From Candidatus Aenigmatarchaeota archaeon (GTDB lineage Archaea > Aenigmatarchaeota > Aenigmatarchaeia > QMZP01 > JAUXAV01), in the NCBI GenBank assembly GCA_030619735.1, contig JAUXAV010000009.1, forward strand, positions 1-19,324: a stretch of DNA of 19,324 nucleotides, given 5' to 3'. Made by a program: the position numbers and the translations under genes. Shown here in pieces: positions 1 through 7,934 of this stretch. The notes under the pieces were generated by a model that was not told the origin of the DNA, searched no databases, and saw only the letters and a program-made list of their open reading frames with translations. Position 1 is the stretch's first letter, and every line of letters begins with the position of its first letter.

Positions 1-236
1 TAAGGTCGATCGAGTTATTTAAGTTATTTGACACAGTCTATATAGTAACGGCTGGAGGCCCAGGAATAACTACTACTACCTTGACCTTGCATGCATACAC
101 CACTGGCTTGAGAGTGTTTAATTTGGGTCATGCAGGGGCAATTTCGATTCTTCTGTTAGTCTTGATTATCGCGATAATGATGGTCTTTTTCAACCTGACT
201 AGGAGGAAGATTGGCTCTTCCGAGACCGTTGTGTGA
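1..236 (+). CDS. Carbohydrate ABC transporter permease, MalF type (3' end only)
   Basis: This is the C-terminal end of an inner-membrane permease of the CUT1 sugar ABC family; the 5' part lies outside the window. Read from base 3, the frame gives FKLFDTVYIVTAGGPG and then a hydrophobic last membrane helix (ISILLLVLIIAIMMVFF), a short basic tail and a TGA at 234-236. The 'FDTxxxxTxGGPxxxT' stretch after the coupling (EAA) loop is typical of MalF/UgpA-type subunits. The EAA loop itself is cut off. A MalG-type partner starts 51 bp downstream, so the two should form the membrane heterodimer of one importer. The substrate cannot be read from the sequence. Confidence 0.85.
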   Translation, partial: RSIELFKLFDTVYIVTAGGPGITTTTLTLHAYTTGLRVFNLGHAGAISILLLVLIIAIMMVFFNLTRRKIGSSETVV

Positions 237-287
237 TAAAAGATTAAGAACTTAATAGTAATCTAATAGTCTAGAAGGAGGCGGGGA

Positions 288-1145
288 TTGCCTTCCGCCA
301 GGATCAAATACCTGTCATTAGTAATCCGAATCCTCTTAATCGGGAGCTGGATTCTTTTTGCCCTTTTCCCAATCTATTGGATGGTTATCACTGCTTTTAA
401 GGCGCCCAAAGATATCTATGGGGGGCCATTTTATTTCCCAAAAATCGATTTTGAGGTAGCTGTTTTATCCTGGAACTGGTTATTTACAGAGGGTCGAGAC
501 ACATTAATCAGTGCCCTTATTAATAGTATAGTCTTCGCAACACTGAGTTCGTTATTCGTTGTCGGAATTGCCTCCTTTTCAGCCTATGGCTTAGCTAGGT
601 TTCGATATAGGTATGGCAAGCTGAGGAACAACGATTTGCTTTTTCTCATTCTTTCACAGCGTATGATGCCACCGATAGTAGCAATTTTCGGTCTTTTTCT
701 TATTTACAAGTTTTTGGGATTATTGGACAGTCGCCCTGGAATGGTCCTCCTTTATATGTGGTTTAATCTACCACTTGCTGTCTTTTTATTAAGAGATTTT
801 TTCGCTGGCATTCCGCTAGAAATAGAGCAAGCTGCTGCTGTAGATGGATACACAAAAATGCAACAGCTCTTTAAGTTTATTTTTCCCATGGCAAAGCCAG
901 CGCTGGCCGCGACCTATATGTTGTGCTTTATTTTTGCGTGGAATGAATTCTTAGGAGCGTTGATCATTACTTTTGAAAGGGCGCAGACTCTACCCGTACT
1001 GATTGCAGGAATGATTTCCCAAATGGAACCCATGTGGTGGATAATTTCTGCGCTTGGTATTATTTCGATTATCCCACCAGCGATTCTAGCTATCTTCCTA
1101 GATAAGTACCTGGCCCGAGGTCTGCTATTTGGAGGTCCAAGATAG
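288..1145 (+). CDS. Carbohydrate ABC transporter permease, MalG type
   Basis: This is an inner-membrane permease of a CUT1 sugar importer, 285 aa, the usual length for MalG-type subunits. The start is TTG, supported by AGAAGGAGG six bases upstream. An N-terminal membrane helix (ILLIGSWILFALFPIYWMV) precedes the periplasmic stretch, and about five more hydrophobic segments follow. The coupling loop that docks on the ATPase reads EQAAAVDG about two thirds along, matching the family EAA-x3-G pattern. It follows the truncated MalF-type gene, and the next SD and ATPase start come shortly after its stop. It is likely one half of the transmembrane pair of the first transporter; the substrate is unknown. 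Confidence 0.92.
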   Translation: MPSARIKYLSLVIRILLIGSWILFALFPIYWMVITAFKAPKDIYGGPFYFPKIDFEVAVLSWNWLFTEGRDTLISALINSIVFATLSSLFVVGIASFSAYGLARFRYRYGKLRNNDLLFLILSQRMMPPIVAIFGLFLIYKFLGLLDSRPGMVLLYMWFNLPLAVFLLRDFFAGIPLEIEQAAAVDGYTKMQQLFKFIFPMAKPALAATYMLCFIFAWNEFLGALIITFERAQTLPVLIAGMISQMEPMWWIISALGIISIIPPAILAIFLDKYLARGLLFGGPR

Positions 1146-1182
1146 ACAAGATCTTCCTTATGTAACGCTGAAGGAGTCCAAC

Positions 1183-2286
1183 ATGGCTGAAGTTCATCTC
1201 GAAAATGTATCGAAGACGTATGGAAAAGTTGATGCTGTGAAAAATCTATCTATCGATTGTCAAGACGGAGAATTCTTTGTTATTCTCGGACCGACAGGTG
1301 CAGGAAAAACAACCACCTTAAAAATGATCTCTGGTATCGAAAAAGTCAGCCGGGGTAGCATTTACATCGACAATAAGATTATGAATAATCTTTCTCCCCA
1401 AGAAAGGGATGTGGCCATGGTGTTTGAAACTTATGCACTCTATCCGCACCTGCCAGTTTTTGAAAACATAGCGTCGCCCTTAAAGGCACCTATAAGACGT
1501 GGCAAGTTCTCATCTAAAAAGATCCGGGACCGAATTCATGAGGTGGCAAGAATGCTAGAAATAGAAGATCTGTTGAATCGAATGCCTGACCAGCTAAGCG
1601 GAGGACAAAGACAAAGGGTTGGTTTAGGGAGAGCATTGGTCCGTGAACCTGCGGTATTTCTAATGGACGAACCTATCGCGCACCTAGATGCAAAACTGCG
1701 CGATTTTCTTCGACCAGAATTAAGAAGGTGGCAAAAAGATCATGGCTTTACCATAATTTACACCACGCATGACCATCTCGAGGCTTTGAGCATGGGAGAT
1801 CGGATAGCCATTTTAAAGTCGGGAGAACTGCAACAATTGGGTTCCCCTAGCGAGATCTATAACCATCCTGTTAACGAGTTTGTCGCCCTCAACGTGGGTT
1901 TTCCTCCCATGAACATTCTACAAGGTTGTTTTATGATCAAAGAATATAAAATGTTGATAGAGACAGAAGCATTCAGGGTTCGAGTGAACAATGAGGTCGC
2001 AAAAAAAGTAGCGAAAGAGAAGGAATCAGTAAAGGTCAAGATTGGTGTTCGCGCGCATGACGTTCAACTTTCTACCACTAAACTACAGCCATACAGTTCA
2101 AAAGCAGAAGTATATGTAGTTGAACCCATGGGTTTGGAAAGAGTGGTAATCTTCAAATTTGGCGAGCAGTTTTTCAGTGTACTAACGAGAGATATAGGGT
2201 TGGAACCGGGAGATGTAGTTTGGCTGGAAACAAAACCGGAAAAATTGCATTTCTTTGATAAGCGTACAGGTTCTAGGCTCATGTAG
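1183..2286 (+). CDS. Sugar ABC transporter ATPase, MalK/MsmX/UgpC type (copy 1)
   Basis: This is a cytoplasmic ATPase that should power a CUT1 sugar importer, 367 aa from the ATG at 1183. That start has AAGGAG at 1171-1176 and aligns with the N-terminus of the neighbouring ATPase (MAEVxLxNVxK). An earlier ATG at 1129 overlaps the permease and lacks a site. Visible motifs are Walker A GPTGAGKTT (36-44), signature LSGGQ (138-142), Walker B FLMDEP (D162, E163), D-loop HLDA and switch His196. A C-terminal OB-type regulatory region follows (about 240-367). The Q-loop position is Glu82 (VFETYALYPH), where MalK has Gln. The gene sits directly after the permeases and 32 bp before a second ATPase, so the two may form a heterodimer or serve both transporters. 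Confidence 0.92.
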   Translation: MAEVHLENVSKTYGKVDAVKNLSIDCQDGEFFVILGPTGAGKTTTLKMISGIEKVSRGSIYIDNKIMNNLSPQERDVAMVFETYALYPHLPVFENIASPLKAPIRRGKFSSKKIRDRIHEVARMLEIEDLLNRMPDQLSGGQRQRVGLGRALVREPAVFLMDEPIAHLDAKLRDFLRPELRRWQKDHGFTIIYTTHDHLEALSMGDRIAILKSGELQQLGSPSEIYNHPVNEFVALNVGFPPMNILQGCFMIKEYKMLIETEAFRVRVNNEVAKKVAKEKESVKVKIGVRAHDVQLSTTKLQPYSSKAEVYVVEPMGLERVVIFKFGEQFFSVLTRDIGLEPGDVVWLETKPEKLHFFDKRTGSRLM

Positions 2287-2318
2287 TTTAACTTTCACGA
2301 CTTGATAGAGGAAAAATA

Positions 2319-3419
2319 GTGGCCGAAGTCAGTCTCCGAAATGTCTGTAAATCATTTGGTAAAGTACAAGCTGTAAAGAATCTTACGCTCAGCTGTAAAG
2401 ACAGGGAGTTTCTTGCACTTTTGGGTCCTTCCGGATGCGGCAAAACCACAACCCTCAGGATGATAGTGGGACTGGAGGTCTCTTCAAAAGGAGCCATTTA
2501 CATTGGAGACCGTTTAGTTAATCATCTTGAGCCACAACAACGGGATGTAGCTATGGTCTTCGAGACTTACGGCCTTTATCCCCATTTCACAGTCTATGAA
2601 AATATGGCCTATCCATTGAAGATTCGAAAGGTCTCCTCTGAAGAGAGACAAAAGCGTGTCCGAAGAATTGCAAGAATCTTACGAATAGACGACGTTCTAA
2701 ATCGAATGCCGAGACAATTGAGCGGTGGTCAAAAACAAAGGGTTGGTTTAGGGAGAGCATTGGTCCGTGAACCTGCGGTTACACTTATGGATGAACCCAT
2801 CTCTCATTTGGATGCTAAATTACGGCATGAGATGCGAGGGGAACTGAAAAGAATACACCGGGAACTTGGCAACACAACCATTTATGTGACTCATGATCAG
2901 CTTGAAGCAGTTGCTTTAGCTGACCGTATAGCAGTCATGCGTCTCGGAGAACTTCAGCAACTCGGGCATCCGGATGAAATATACTCTCAACCTGTAAATG
3001 AGTTTGTCGCTGCTTTTGTCGGTGCGCCACCTATTAATTTTATTGATTGTCAGGTCAAGTCGGACAAAGGAAGACTCTTCTTGCGCCACGATGATTTCAT
3101 TAAAATCCCTCTTGCAGATCAACAACAGGAAAGACTTTCCAAACTTTCGCTGCAGACAAACGAAGTACGGTTAGGAATTAGGCCCCAAGACATTGATATA
3201 TCTTCTCATGAAGATCGATCTCATTGTGTACAGGCGTCCATATATATTACCGAACTCTTTGGGGATAGGTTGGTGGTAACAGCAAAGATTAGAGAAGTCC
3301 GGTTCAAAATTGAGATGTCGCCCGACCTGACTGTCAGAATAGACCAGCCTATCTGGTTGAATTTTGATAAGTCAAAATTTCATTTCTTTGATCCCAGGAC
3401 CGGTCTAAGAATTATCTAG
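2319..3419 (+). CDS. Sugar ABC transporter ATPase, MalK/MsmX/UgpC type (copy 2)
   Basis: This is the second CUT1-type ATPase, 366 aa, with a GTG start at 2319 preceded by AGAGGA. Motifs are Walker A GPSGCGKTT (36-44), signature LSGGQ (134-138), Walker B LMDEP (D158, E159), D-loop SHLDA and switch His192 (YVTHD). A regulatory C-terminal region follows with the IGIRPQDI stretch typical of MalK-like OB domains. It also has Glu82 in the Q-loop (VFETYGLYPH). It resembles copy 1 along its whole length, and a 45-base block downstream of the signature is identical in DNA. Tandem ATPases suggest a heterodimeric motor, or one ATPase for each of the two permease pairs in the window. Confidence 0.92.
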   Translation: MAEVSLRNVCKSFGKVQAVKNLTLSCKDREFLALLGPSGCGKTTTLRMIVGLEVSSKGAIYIGDRLVNHLEPQQRDVAMVFETYGLYPHFTVYENMAYPLKIRKVSSEERQKRVRRIARILRIDDVLNRMPRQLSGGQKQRVGLGRALVREPAVTLMDEPISHLDAKLRHEMRGELKRIHRELGNTTIYVTHDQLEAVALADRIAVMRLGELQQLGHPDEIYSQPVNEFVAAFVGAPPINFIDCQVKSDKGRLFLRHDDFIKIPLADQQQERLSKLSLQTNEVRLGIRPQDIDISSHEDRSHCVQASIYITELFGDRLVVTAKIREVRFKIEMSPDLTVRIDQPIWLNFDKSKFHFFDPRTGLRII

Positions 3420-3438
3420 AAAACTAAGAGGAAAGCTT

Positions 3439-3592
3439 CTGAAGTTTAAAAACATTTAGCATTAAAGAAGGGCAGTTAGAAGCACTAAGGAAGCTATCAA
3501 AGGAAACAGGTATTTCTCAAAGCCTATTGATCAGAAGGGCAATTGATAATCTGTTGAAGGACAGGGAGAAGCTAAAGAAAAAGGCGTTTTAG
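3439..3592 (+). pseudogene. Small ribbon-helix-helix protein with broken or frameshifted start
   Basis: From 3455 to the TAG at 3590-3592 the frame encodes a classic ribbon-helix-helix pattern: FSIKEGQLEALRKLS, then ETGISQSLLIRRAIDNLL, then a lysine-rich tail. No ATG, GTG or TTG opens this frame, and a TGA lies at 3440-3442. A CTG at 3439, six bases after AAGAGGA, starts a peptide that would join the RHH frame exactly if one A were removed from the A5 run at 3448-3452. The simplest reading is a one-base slip, from mutation or sequencing error, in a 50-aa antitoxin-like or regulatory protein. Slippage-based expression is possible. It lies 19 bp after the second ATPase, before the terminator. 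Confidence 0.5.
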
Positions 3593-3699
3593 CCATTAAG
3601 TAAGTAAAATTTGTGAGAAGGTTAGATGGCTCTCTCTTCAAGAATTAGGTTAGTTTTTTCCTTTAAGAAAGCTGGTTTTAATAAGGTGAGCTCTATCAA

Positions 3700-3738
3700 G
3701 GATAGGTGATGCTTTTCTGCGTTGCCTATCCTTTTTTT
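3700..3738 (+). terminator. Rho-independent terminator after the first transporter operon
   Basis: A 13-bp stem with wobble pairs (GGATAGGTGATGC with GCGTTGCCTATCC) closes a six-base loop TTTTCT and is followed by seven T. It ends the operon of permeases, ATPases and RHH remnant and separates it from the GH36 gene. Confidence 0.85.
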
Positions 3739-3747
3739 ATTGTTTTG

Positions 3748-3836
3748 CAAAGGAGCCTAGGGGAATATCAGGGACAAGGTACCAGTCGTCCGCGGACAAT
3801 CCCGTGCCCTGACGGTCTGGTCTGCAGGCTCCTTTG
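3748..3836. repeat. 89-bp compact structured palindromic element (REP-like repeat or structured RNA)
   Basis: The ends are perfect 11-bp inverted repeats (CAAAGGAGCCT at 3748-3758 and AGGCTCCTTTG at 3826-3836). Inside, ACCAG (3781-3785) pairs with CTGGT (3817-3821), CGTC (3787-3790) with GACG (3811-3814), and CGCGG (3791-3795) with CCGTG (3802-3806, one G-T pair) around loop ACAATC. Alternatively TCAGGG (3768-3773) pairs with CCCTGA (3807-3812), so a pseudoknot or a switch between two folds is possible. It is more GC-rich than its surroundings. It starts 9 bp after a terminator and lies about 125 bp before the GH36 start. I match it to no known riboswitch. A dispersed REP/MITE-like element is equally plausible. 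Confidence 0.6.
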
Positions 3837-3862
3837 TTTACTTAAGGAAAAATAAGTATTTA
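3834..3862 (+). promoter_or_regulatory. Possible promoter for the GH36 operon
   Basis: TTGTTT (3834-3839) and TATTTA (3857-3862) are separated by 17 bp. Both boxes are weak matches to the sigma-70 consensus. A promoter is expected here because a terminator lies upstream and the GH36 gene starts at 3963. A consensus-like SD (AAGGAGGTGA, about 3894-3903) in the leader has no start codon at a usable distance. Confidence 0.25.
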
Positions 3863-3962
3863 TGAAAAATAGAGAAGCTAAAAATAAGGCCAGAAGGAGG
3901 TGAAAAGCAGGTAGGCCATTAGTTGGGATAAGGGAAAGCTTTCTAAAAAGGAAGGTAACCAA

Positions 3963-6332
3963 ATGATAAACGTTGCGAAAACGAGAGCGGAACAAAAGGG
4001 ACAATATGTAATAGTGGAAAATGAAAGTTTCAAGGTTGAATATGACCTTTCGTCGGGTTACTTTGATTTTGTTGATAAGAAAGCAAGTAATCCAGTTATT
4101 GAACGGGCCTTTTCTGCGGTGAGGCTAAACGGTAGCACTTGTGCTACCTGTGATGAATATTCTAGAAAGTGGGAATGCTCAAAGATTAGTGACAATTTGG
4201 GAAATGGAATTGAAGTTAGTTTTACTCACGGAGAACTCCCAGGTAAACCCAATCTTATTTTCGAAATCAATCTCTATGACGAGTGTCCTTTTGCTCTGTT
4301 AAGAATAGCGATAGATAATACTACAGGAAAACCTGTCGTTATCGATGAGTTTCAAGTGCTAGAGATAGCCAGTAAAAATAAGGGAAATTTAAATCTGGGC
4401 TCTGCACCTACAAATTGGAGCTTTTATAAGCAAGGGCAAATCTCCTTTAGTCCCACCTGTACAGTTACTGCCAGAGAAGCTAAATTATTTGAAGGTTACT
4501 GGATGGGAGCTATAAAGGATCTAAAAACACAGATGGGATTAGTGGCCGGTTTTGTAACTCTTAAAGATCAGCTAAGCAAAGTGAGACTACAAGTACTGGA
4601 GGACGAAAAGATTAATTTTTCGGCAAGTTCTGACCCAGAAGAATTTGAGTTAGCAAATGCTACTGTAGCCTCTTCAGAGTGCTTGTTGGTAGGAATTTCA
4701 GATCGAGTATTGAACGCTCTCGAAGCTTACGGAGAGGTGGTAAAAGAAAAGATGAAAGCTACTCCTTGGCCTCACGTACCGGCTGGATGGTGTAGCTGGT
4801 ATTATTATCATACACAAATTGATCAAACGGAAACCTTAAATTGTTTAGAGTTCTTTTCTAAGAATAAAGATAGATATCCTATTGAATACTTCCAGATAGA
4901 TGTAGGTTACTACCAACACATAGGTGACTGGACAAGTATTAACCCTAAATTTCCCAAGGGTATGCGTTGGATAGCAAATCAGATAAAGACTGCTGGTTTA
5001 AAGCCCGGTTTATGGCTCCCACCTTTCTGGGTAGGATCTCAATCTAATCTTTATAAGAATCACCCTGATTGGGTGATAAAGGACAAAGATGACAAACCAG
5101 TTGTTGTCTTTAGTGGAAAAGATTACAAGACTTTATTCTATGCTGATCTAGAGGAGGATATCTACTGCCTTGATGCCTCGCGTTCTGATGCGTTAAAATG
5201 GCTAAGAGAACTGTTTAGCACCATTTTTAAAGAATGGGGATATGATTACGTAAAGATCGATTTTCTCCATAGTCCTCTTGCGGCCAAACAAAGGGGAGGG
5301 ATATTTTCAAAACTTGGCTTGACCAGTGTCCAAGTATGTAGGAAGGCCCTTGATGTAATTAGAAAGGTCGCTGGCCCCAATAAATATATCTTGGGTTGCG
5401 GTGCTCCAGTGGGACCTTGTGTTGGCGTACTGAACGCTATCAGGATCGATTGTGACACAGCAGCCTATTGGGCTGAAAGCGGAAAACCGAGTTCCCTAGA
5501 TACTTACAACGAACCAGGGGCTATAAATGCTATACGGAGCATTATGGCGAGGTACTTCATGAATAGGCGATTCTTTATCAATGATCCAGATTGTATGCTT
5601 GTACGGGATATTGAAGGAAATGAGCTACAGTTAGAAGAGGTACGTTCGCTGGCTACAGTCATGGGTCTTTCAGGAGGAGTAGTTTTTCTTAGTGAACAGA
5701 TGGTTACTATCTCCTCCAAACAGGAAGATATCTATCCTTTGCTTTTGCCCCCATATGGAGAAGCAGCGATACCTGTAGATCTCTTTGAAAACCAAATCCC
5801 CAGATGTTTTCTGTTGCATATTGACAAGGACTACGGTAACTCTTACGTGGTTGGAGTCTTTAATTGGGAGGACAGGGTTGCTGAGGGTAACCTCTCCCTT
5901 GAAAAACTAGGCATAGAACAAGGAGGTGCATATCACGTATTTGATTTCTGGGAGAAAAAATACCTGGGAACCATCATAGACGATGAAATTACTCTACCAA
6001 ACATGCCTCCTCACTCAGCAAAATTGTTGGCTATAAGGCCGATTCAGGATATTCCTCAATTGTTAAGTACTTCTCTCCATATAACTCAAGGTGGAATGGA
6101 AATTCCTGCAGTAAGATTTGATACGGCAAGTAATAAATTAACTATGTGTGTCTCTTTGCCTGGCAAAAGAGAGGGAAGCATTTTCGTTTATGTTCCCTCA
6201 AGTTATAAGGAAACCCAACTTAAATCGAATGCCGACGAATGTACCATGAAGCGTCTAGGAGAGAACCTTCTGTGTGTAGATCTCAAATTCTCCTATTCAG
6301 CTGAGATCACGGTAGCCTTTTCCAAACAATAG
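3963..6332 (+). CDS. GH36 alpha-galactosidase-like glycoside hydrolase
   Basis: This is a retaining glycosidase of family GH36 (clan GH-D), 789 aa, expected to cleave terminal alpha-galactosyl or related residues in the cytoplasm; no signal peptide is present. The start ATG has GGAAGG upstream. An N-terminal beta-sandwich (about 1-265) precedes a TIM barrel that opens with GWCSWYYY (275-282). Asp313 in QIDVGYY fits the substrate-binding aspartate. The nucleophile should be Asp433 in YVKIDF and the acid/base Asp498 in RIDCDTAAYW, 65 residues later as in characterised GH36 enzymes. A beta-rich C-terminal domain follows (about 620-789). The next genes encode a sugar ABC importer, so it probably hydrolyses the imported oligosaccharide. 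The exact sugar is not shown. Confidence 0.85.
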   Translation: MINVAKTRAEQKGQYVIVENESFKVEYDLSSGYFDFVDKKASNPVIERAFSAVRLNGSTCATCDEYSRKWECSKISDNLGNGIEVSFTHGELPGKPNLIFEINLYDECPFALLRIAIDNTTGKPVVIDEFQVLEIASKNKGNLNLGSAPTNWSFYKQGQISFSPTCTVTAREAKLFEGYWMGAIKDLKTQMGLVAGFVTLKDQLSKVRLQVLEDEKINFSASSDPEEFELANATVASSECLLVGISDRVLNALEAYGEVVKEKMKATPWPHVPAGWCSWYYYHTQIDQTETLNCLEFFSKNKDRYPIEYFQIDVGYYQHIGDWTSINPKFPKGMRWIANQIKTAGLKPGLWLPPFWVGSQSNLYKNHPDWVIKDKDDKPVVVFSGKDYKTLFYADLEEDIYCLDASRSDALKWLRELFSTIFKEWGYDYVKIDFLHSPLAAKQRGGIFSKLGLTSVQVCRKALDVIRKVAGPNKYILGCGAPVGPCVGVLNAIRIDCDTAAYWAESGKPSSLDTYNEPGAINAIRSIMARYFMNRRFFINDPDCMLVRDIEGNELQLEEVRSLATVMGLSGGVVFLSEQMVTISSKQEDIYPLLLPPYGEAAIPVDLFENQIPRCFLLHIDKDYGNSYVVGVFNWEDRVAEGNLSLEKLGIEQGGAYHVFDFWEKKYLGTIIDDEITLPNMPPHSAKLLAIRPIQDIPQLLSTSLHITQGGMEIPAVRFDTASNKLTMCVSLPGKREGSIFVYVPSSYKETQLKSNADECTMKRLGENLLCVDLKFSYSAEITVAFSKQ

Positions 6333-6627
6333 GGTTGACTTAGAAGAGATTAATCTGATGCGCGAAAATGATTCCCAAAGATCAAAATCCAGGGGAATTG
6401 AGAATTCATACAAAAAAGGAGCGACGTAAGTTAGGTTAGACCATCCCTATTTTCGGAGAACCAAAAAGGGTCGAACAAGAAAGTGAAGGAGGTGGTAACA
6501 GCTACTTCAAAGGACACAGACCCTTAACTAAATCCAATTGTACGAGGAGGTGATGGATCATTAGTGGATGAAAAGCGAAGTTGATGGTTTATCTACTCTC
6601 TAACTAACACTTATAAAGGAGGGACAA
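6333..6627 (+). promoter_or_regulatory. 295-bp leader between the GH36 and binding-protein genes
   Basis: No gene or convincing promoter is visible. The stretch carries four SD-like runs: AAGGAGCG near 6417, AAGGAGGTGG near 6486, GAGGAGGTGATGG near 6544, and AAAGGAGGG near 6617. Only the last is correctly spaced to a gene start, the GTG at 6628. A TTGACT at 6335-6340 has no matching -10 box. Confidence 0.3.
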
Positions 6628-7902
6628 GTGAGGAACAAAATAATGTTATCAGTTTTAATAGCAGGTATAGTCCTTGGTACCTTAGCTTCAACATCCGTAT
6701 TTGGAGCGGAGGTCAAATTCAGCTTGTATATGTATAGTACAGACTATAAACCTGTGTGGAAAAATATTGTTGATGATTTTGAAAAAACTCATCCTGGTAT
6801 TGATGTAAAAATGGAAACCCTGGATCTTGGCGTGATCAAGGATAAAATAGTCATTGAATGGAGAGCAGGGGTTGGACCTGATGTCGTTCTTTCGGTCCCC
6901 GAAGATACCATAGATATGGCTGCACTGGGATTTATCCAAGACCTTTCGCCTTGGGTAAGCAAGTGGGATGAAGCAGATCGATTTTTCCCCTGGGCCTGGA
7001 AGGGCGCCACTTTAGAAGGCGAATTCCCCACTGGTTATGTTCATGGAGTACCGATTGATGCTACGATGCGAGCGTTTATGTACCGTGAAGATCTGTACAA
7101 GAAATATGGAGCTGACGTACCCAAATACTGGAGCGAACTGAAGGTTACAGCAAGCAAAATTTCGGCTCAGGAAAAGGGAGTGTCAGGATTTGGATTTTGT
7201 AGCGCGCAAAATGTGCGAACTCCTCAGGAATTTAATGTGCTGCTGTGGCAATTGGGGGTAGATATTGTTAAAGAAGTGAATGGAAAATGGAAAATTGGAT
7301 TTGATGTTCAAGATGCAGCAAGAGTCCTGCGGGGGTGGTGGTACGATATGGTTCATGTGTACGATATTGTACCTATGGAAGACTTAGGATGGGGTTGGCA
7401 AGAGCTAGATCAAAGTTATGTTCAAGGAGTTGTTGCGGGAAGTCAAAATGGCCCCTGGATGAAGTTTTACGTGAAGAACTATCCTGACGCGATGAAAGCG
7501 ACAAATTTTACTGCCGTTCCTACGCCAGCGGGAGGAAACCCTGCTACCTTCCTCGAAGTTGAATGTGCGGTAATGAATAAAAACTCTAAGGATAAAGAGG
7601 CTGCTTGGGAGTTTATCAAACACATTGGAGGAGCTGATTCTATCAGGCAACTCGCGGAGGTGGTAAAAATTGCTCCTAGGCAAGATGTAACAAATCTTCC
7701 TCAATTTGCTCAAGACAAATGGTCTAAGCCATGGATCGAAATGGCTGCCTACGGACATGTCCAACCGCCTATTCCCTTAGCTAGGTATAATACCGCTGTA
7801 AATACGGCTATTGGTAACGTGTGTTATGATGTGGAAACTCCCGAAGAAGCTGCCGAGGGAATTATTAAAGCCTTGCAAGGGATCCTCGACACAATCCAGT
7901 AA
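6628..7902 (+). CDS. Extracellular sugar-binding protein of a CUT1 ABC transporter
   Basis: This is a periplasmic or surface solute-binding protein (SBP family 1, MalE/UgpB-like), 424 aa, that should capture a sugar for the permeases encoded next. It has a GTG start with AAAGGAGGG in front. Residues 1-27 form a Sec signal peptide: MRNK, a hydrophobic core, then SVFGA as probable signal-peptidase I site. There is no lipobox cysteine, so it is not a lipoprotein. The mature part begins VKFSLYMYSTDYKP and contains FEKTHPGIDVKMETL, the usual first beta-alpha unit of these proteins. Many aromatic residues (for example RGWWYDM and GWGWQEL) could stack on sugar rings. The two permease genes follow directly. 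Confidence 0.9.
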   Translation: MRNKIMLSVLIAGIVLGTLASTSVFGAEVKFSLYMYSTDYKPVWKNIVDDFEKTHPGIDVKMETLDLGVIKDKIVIEWRAGVGPDVVLSVPEDTIDMAALGFIQDLSPWVSKWDEADRFFPWAWKGATLEGEFPTGYVHGVPIDATMRAFMYREDLYKKYGADVPKYWSELKVTASKISAQEKGVSGFGFCSAQNVRTPQEFNVLLWQLGVDIVKEVNGKWKIGFDVQDAARVLRGWWYDMVHVYDIVPMEDLGWGWQELDQSYVQGVVAGSQNGPWMKFYVKNYPDAMKATNFTAVPTPAGGNPATFLEVECAVMNKNSKDKEAAWEFIKHIGGADSIRQLAEVVKIAPRQDVTNLPQFAQDKWSKPWIEMAAYGHVQPPIPLARYNTAVNTAIGNVCYDVETPEEAAEGIIKALQGILDTIQ

Positions 7903-7934
7903 ATGCATATAGCAATCTGAGAATAGAAAGAAGG

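Noticed and set aside
3748..3836. Rho-independent terminator
   Set aside because: The outer stem is long but is followed by only a mixed GTTTA stretch, and a clear terminator already lies just upstream.
7405..7764. 119-aa minus-strand frame inside the binding-protein gene
   Set aside because: It is a shadow of a clearly coding + strand gene, with no SD and no domain.
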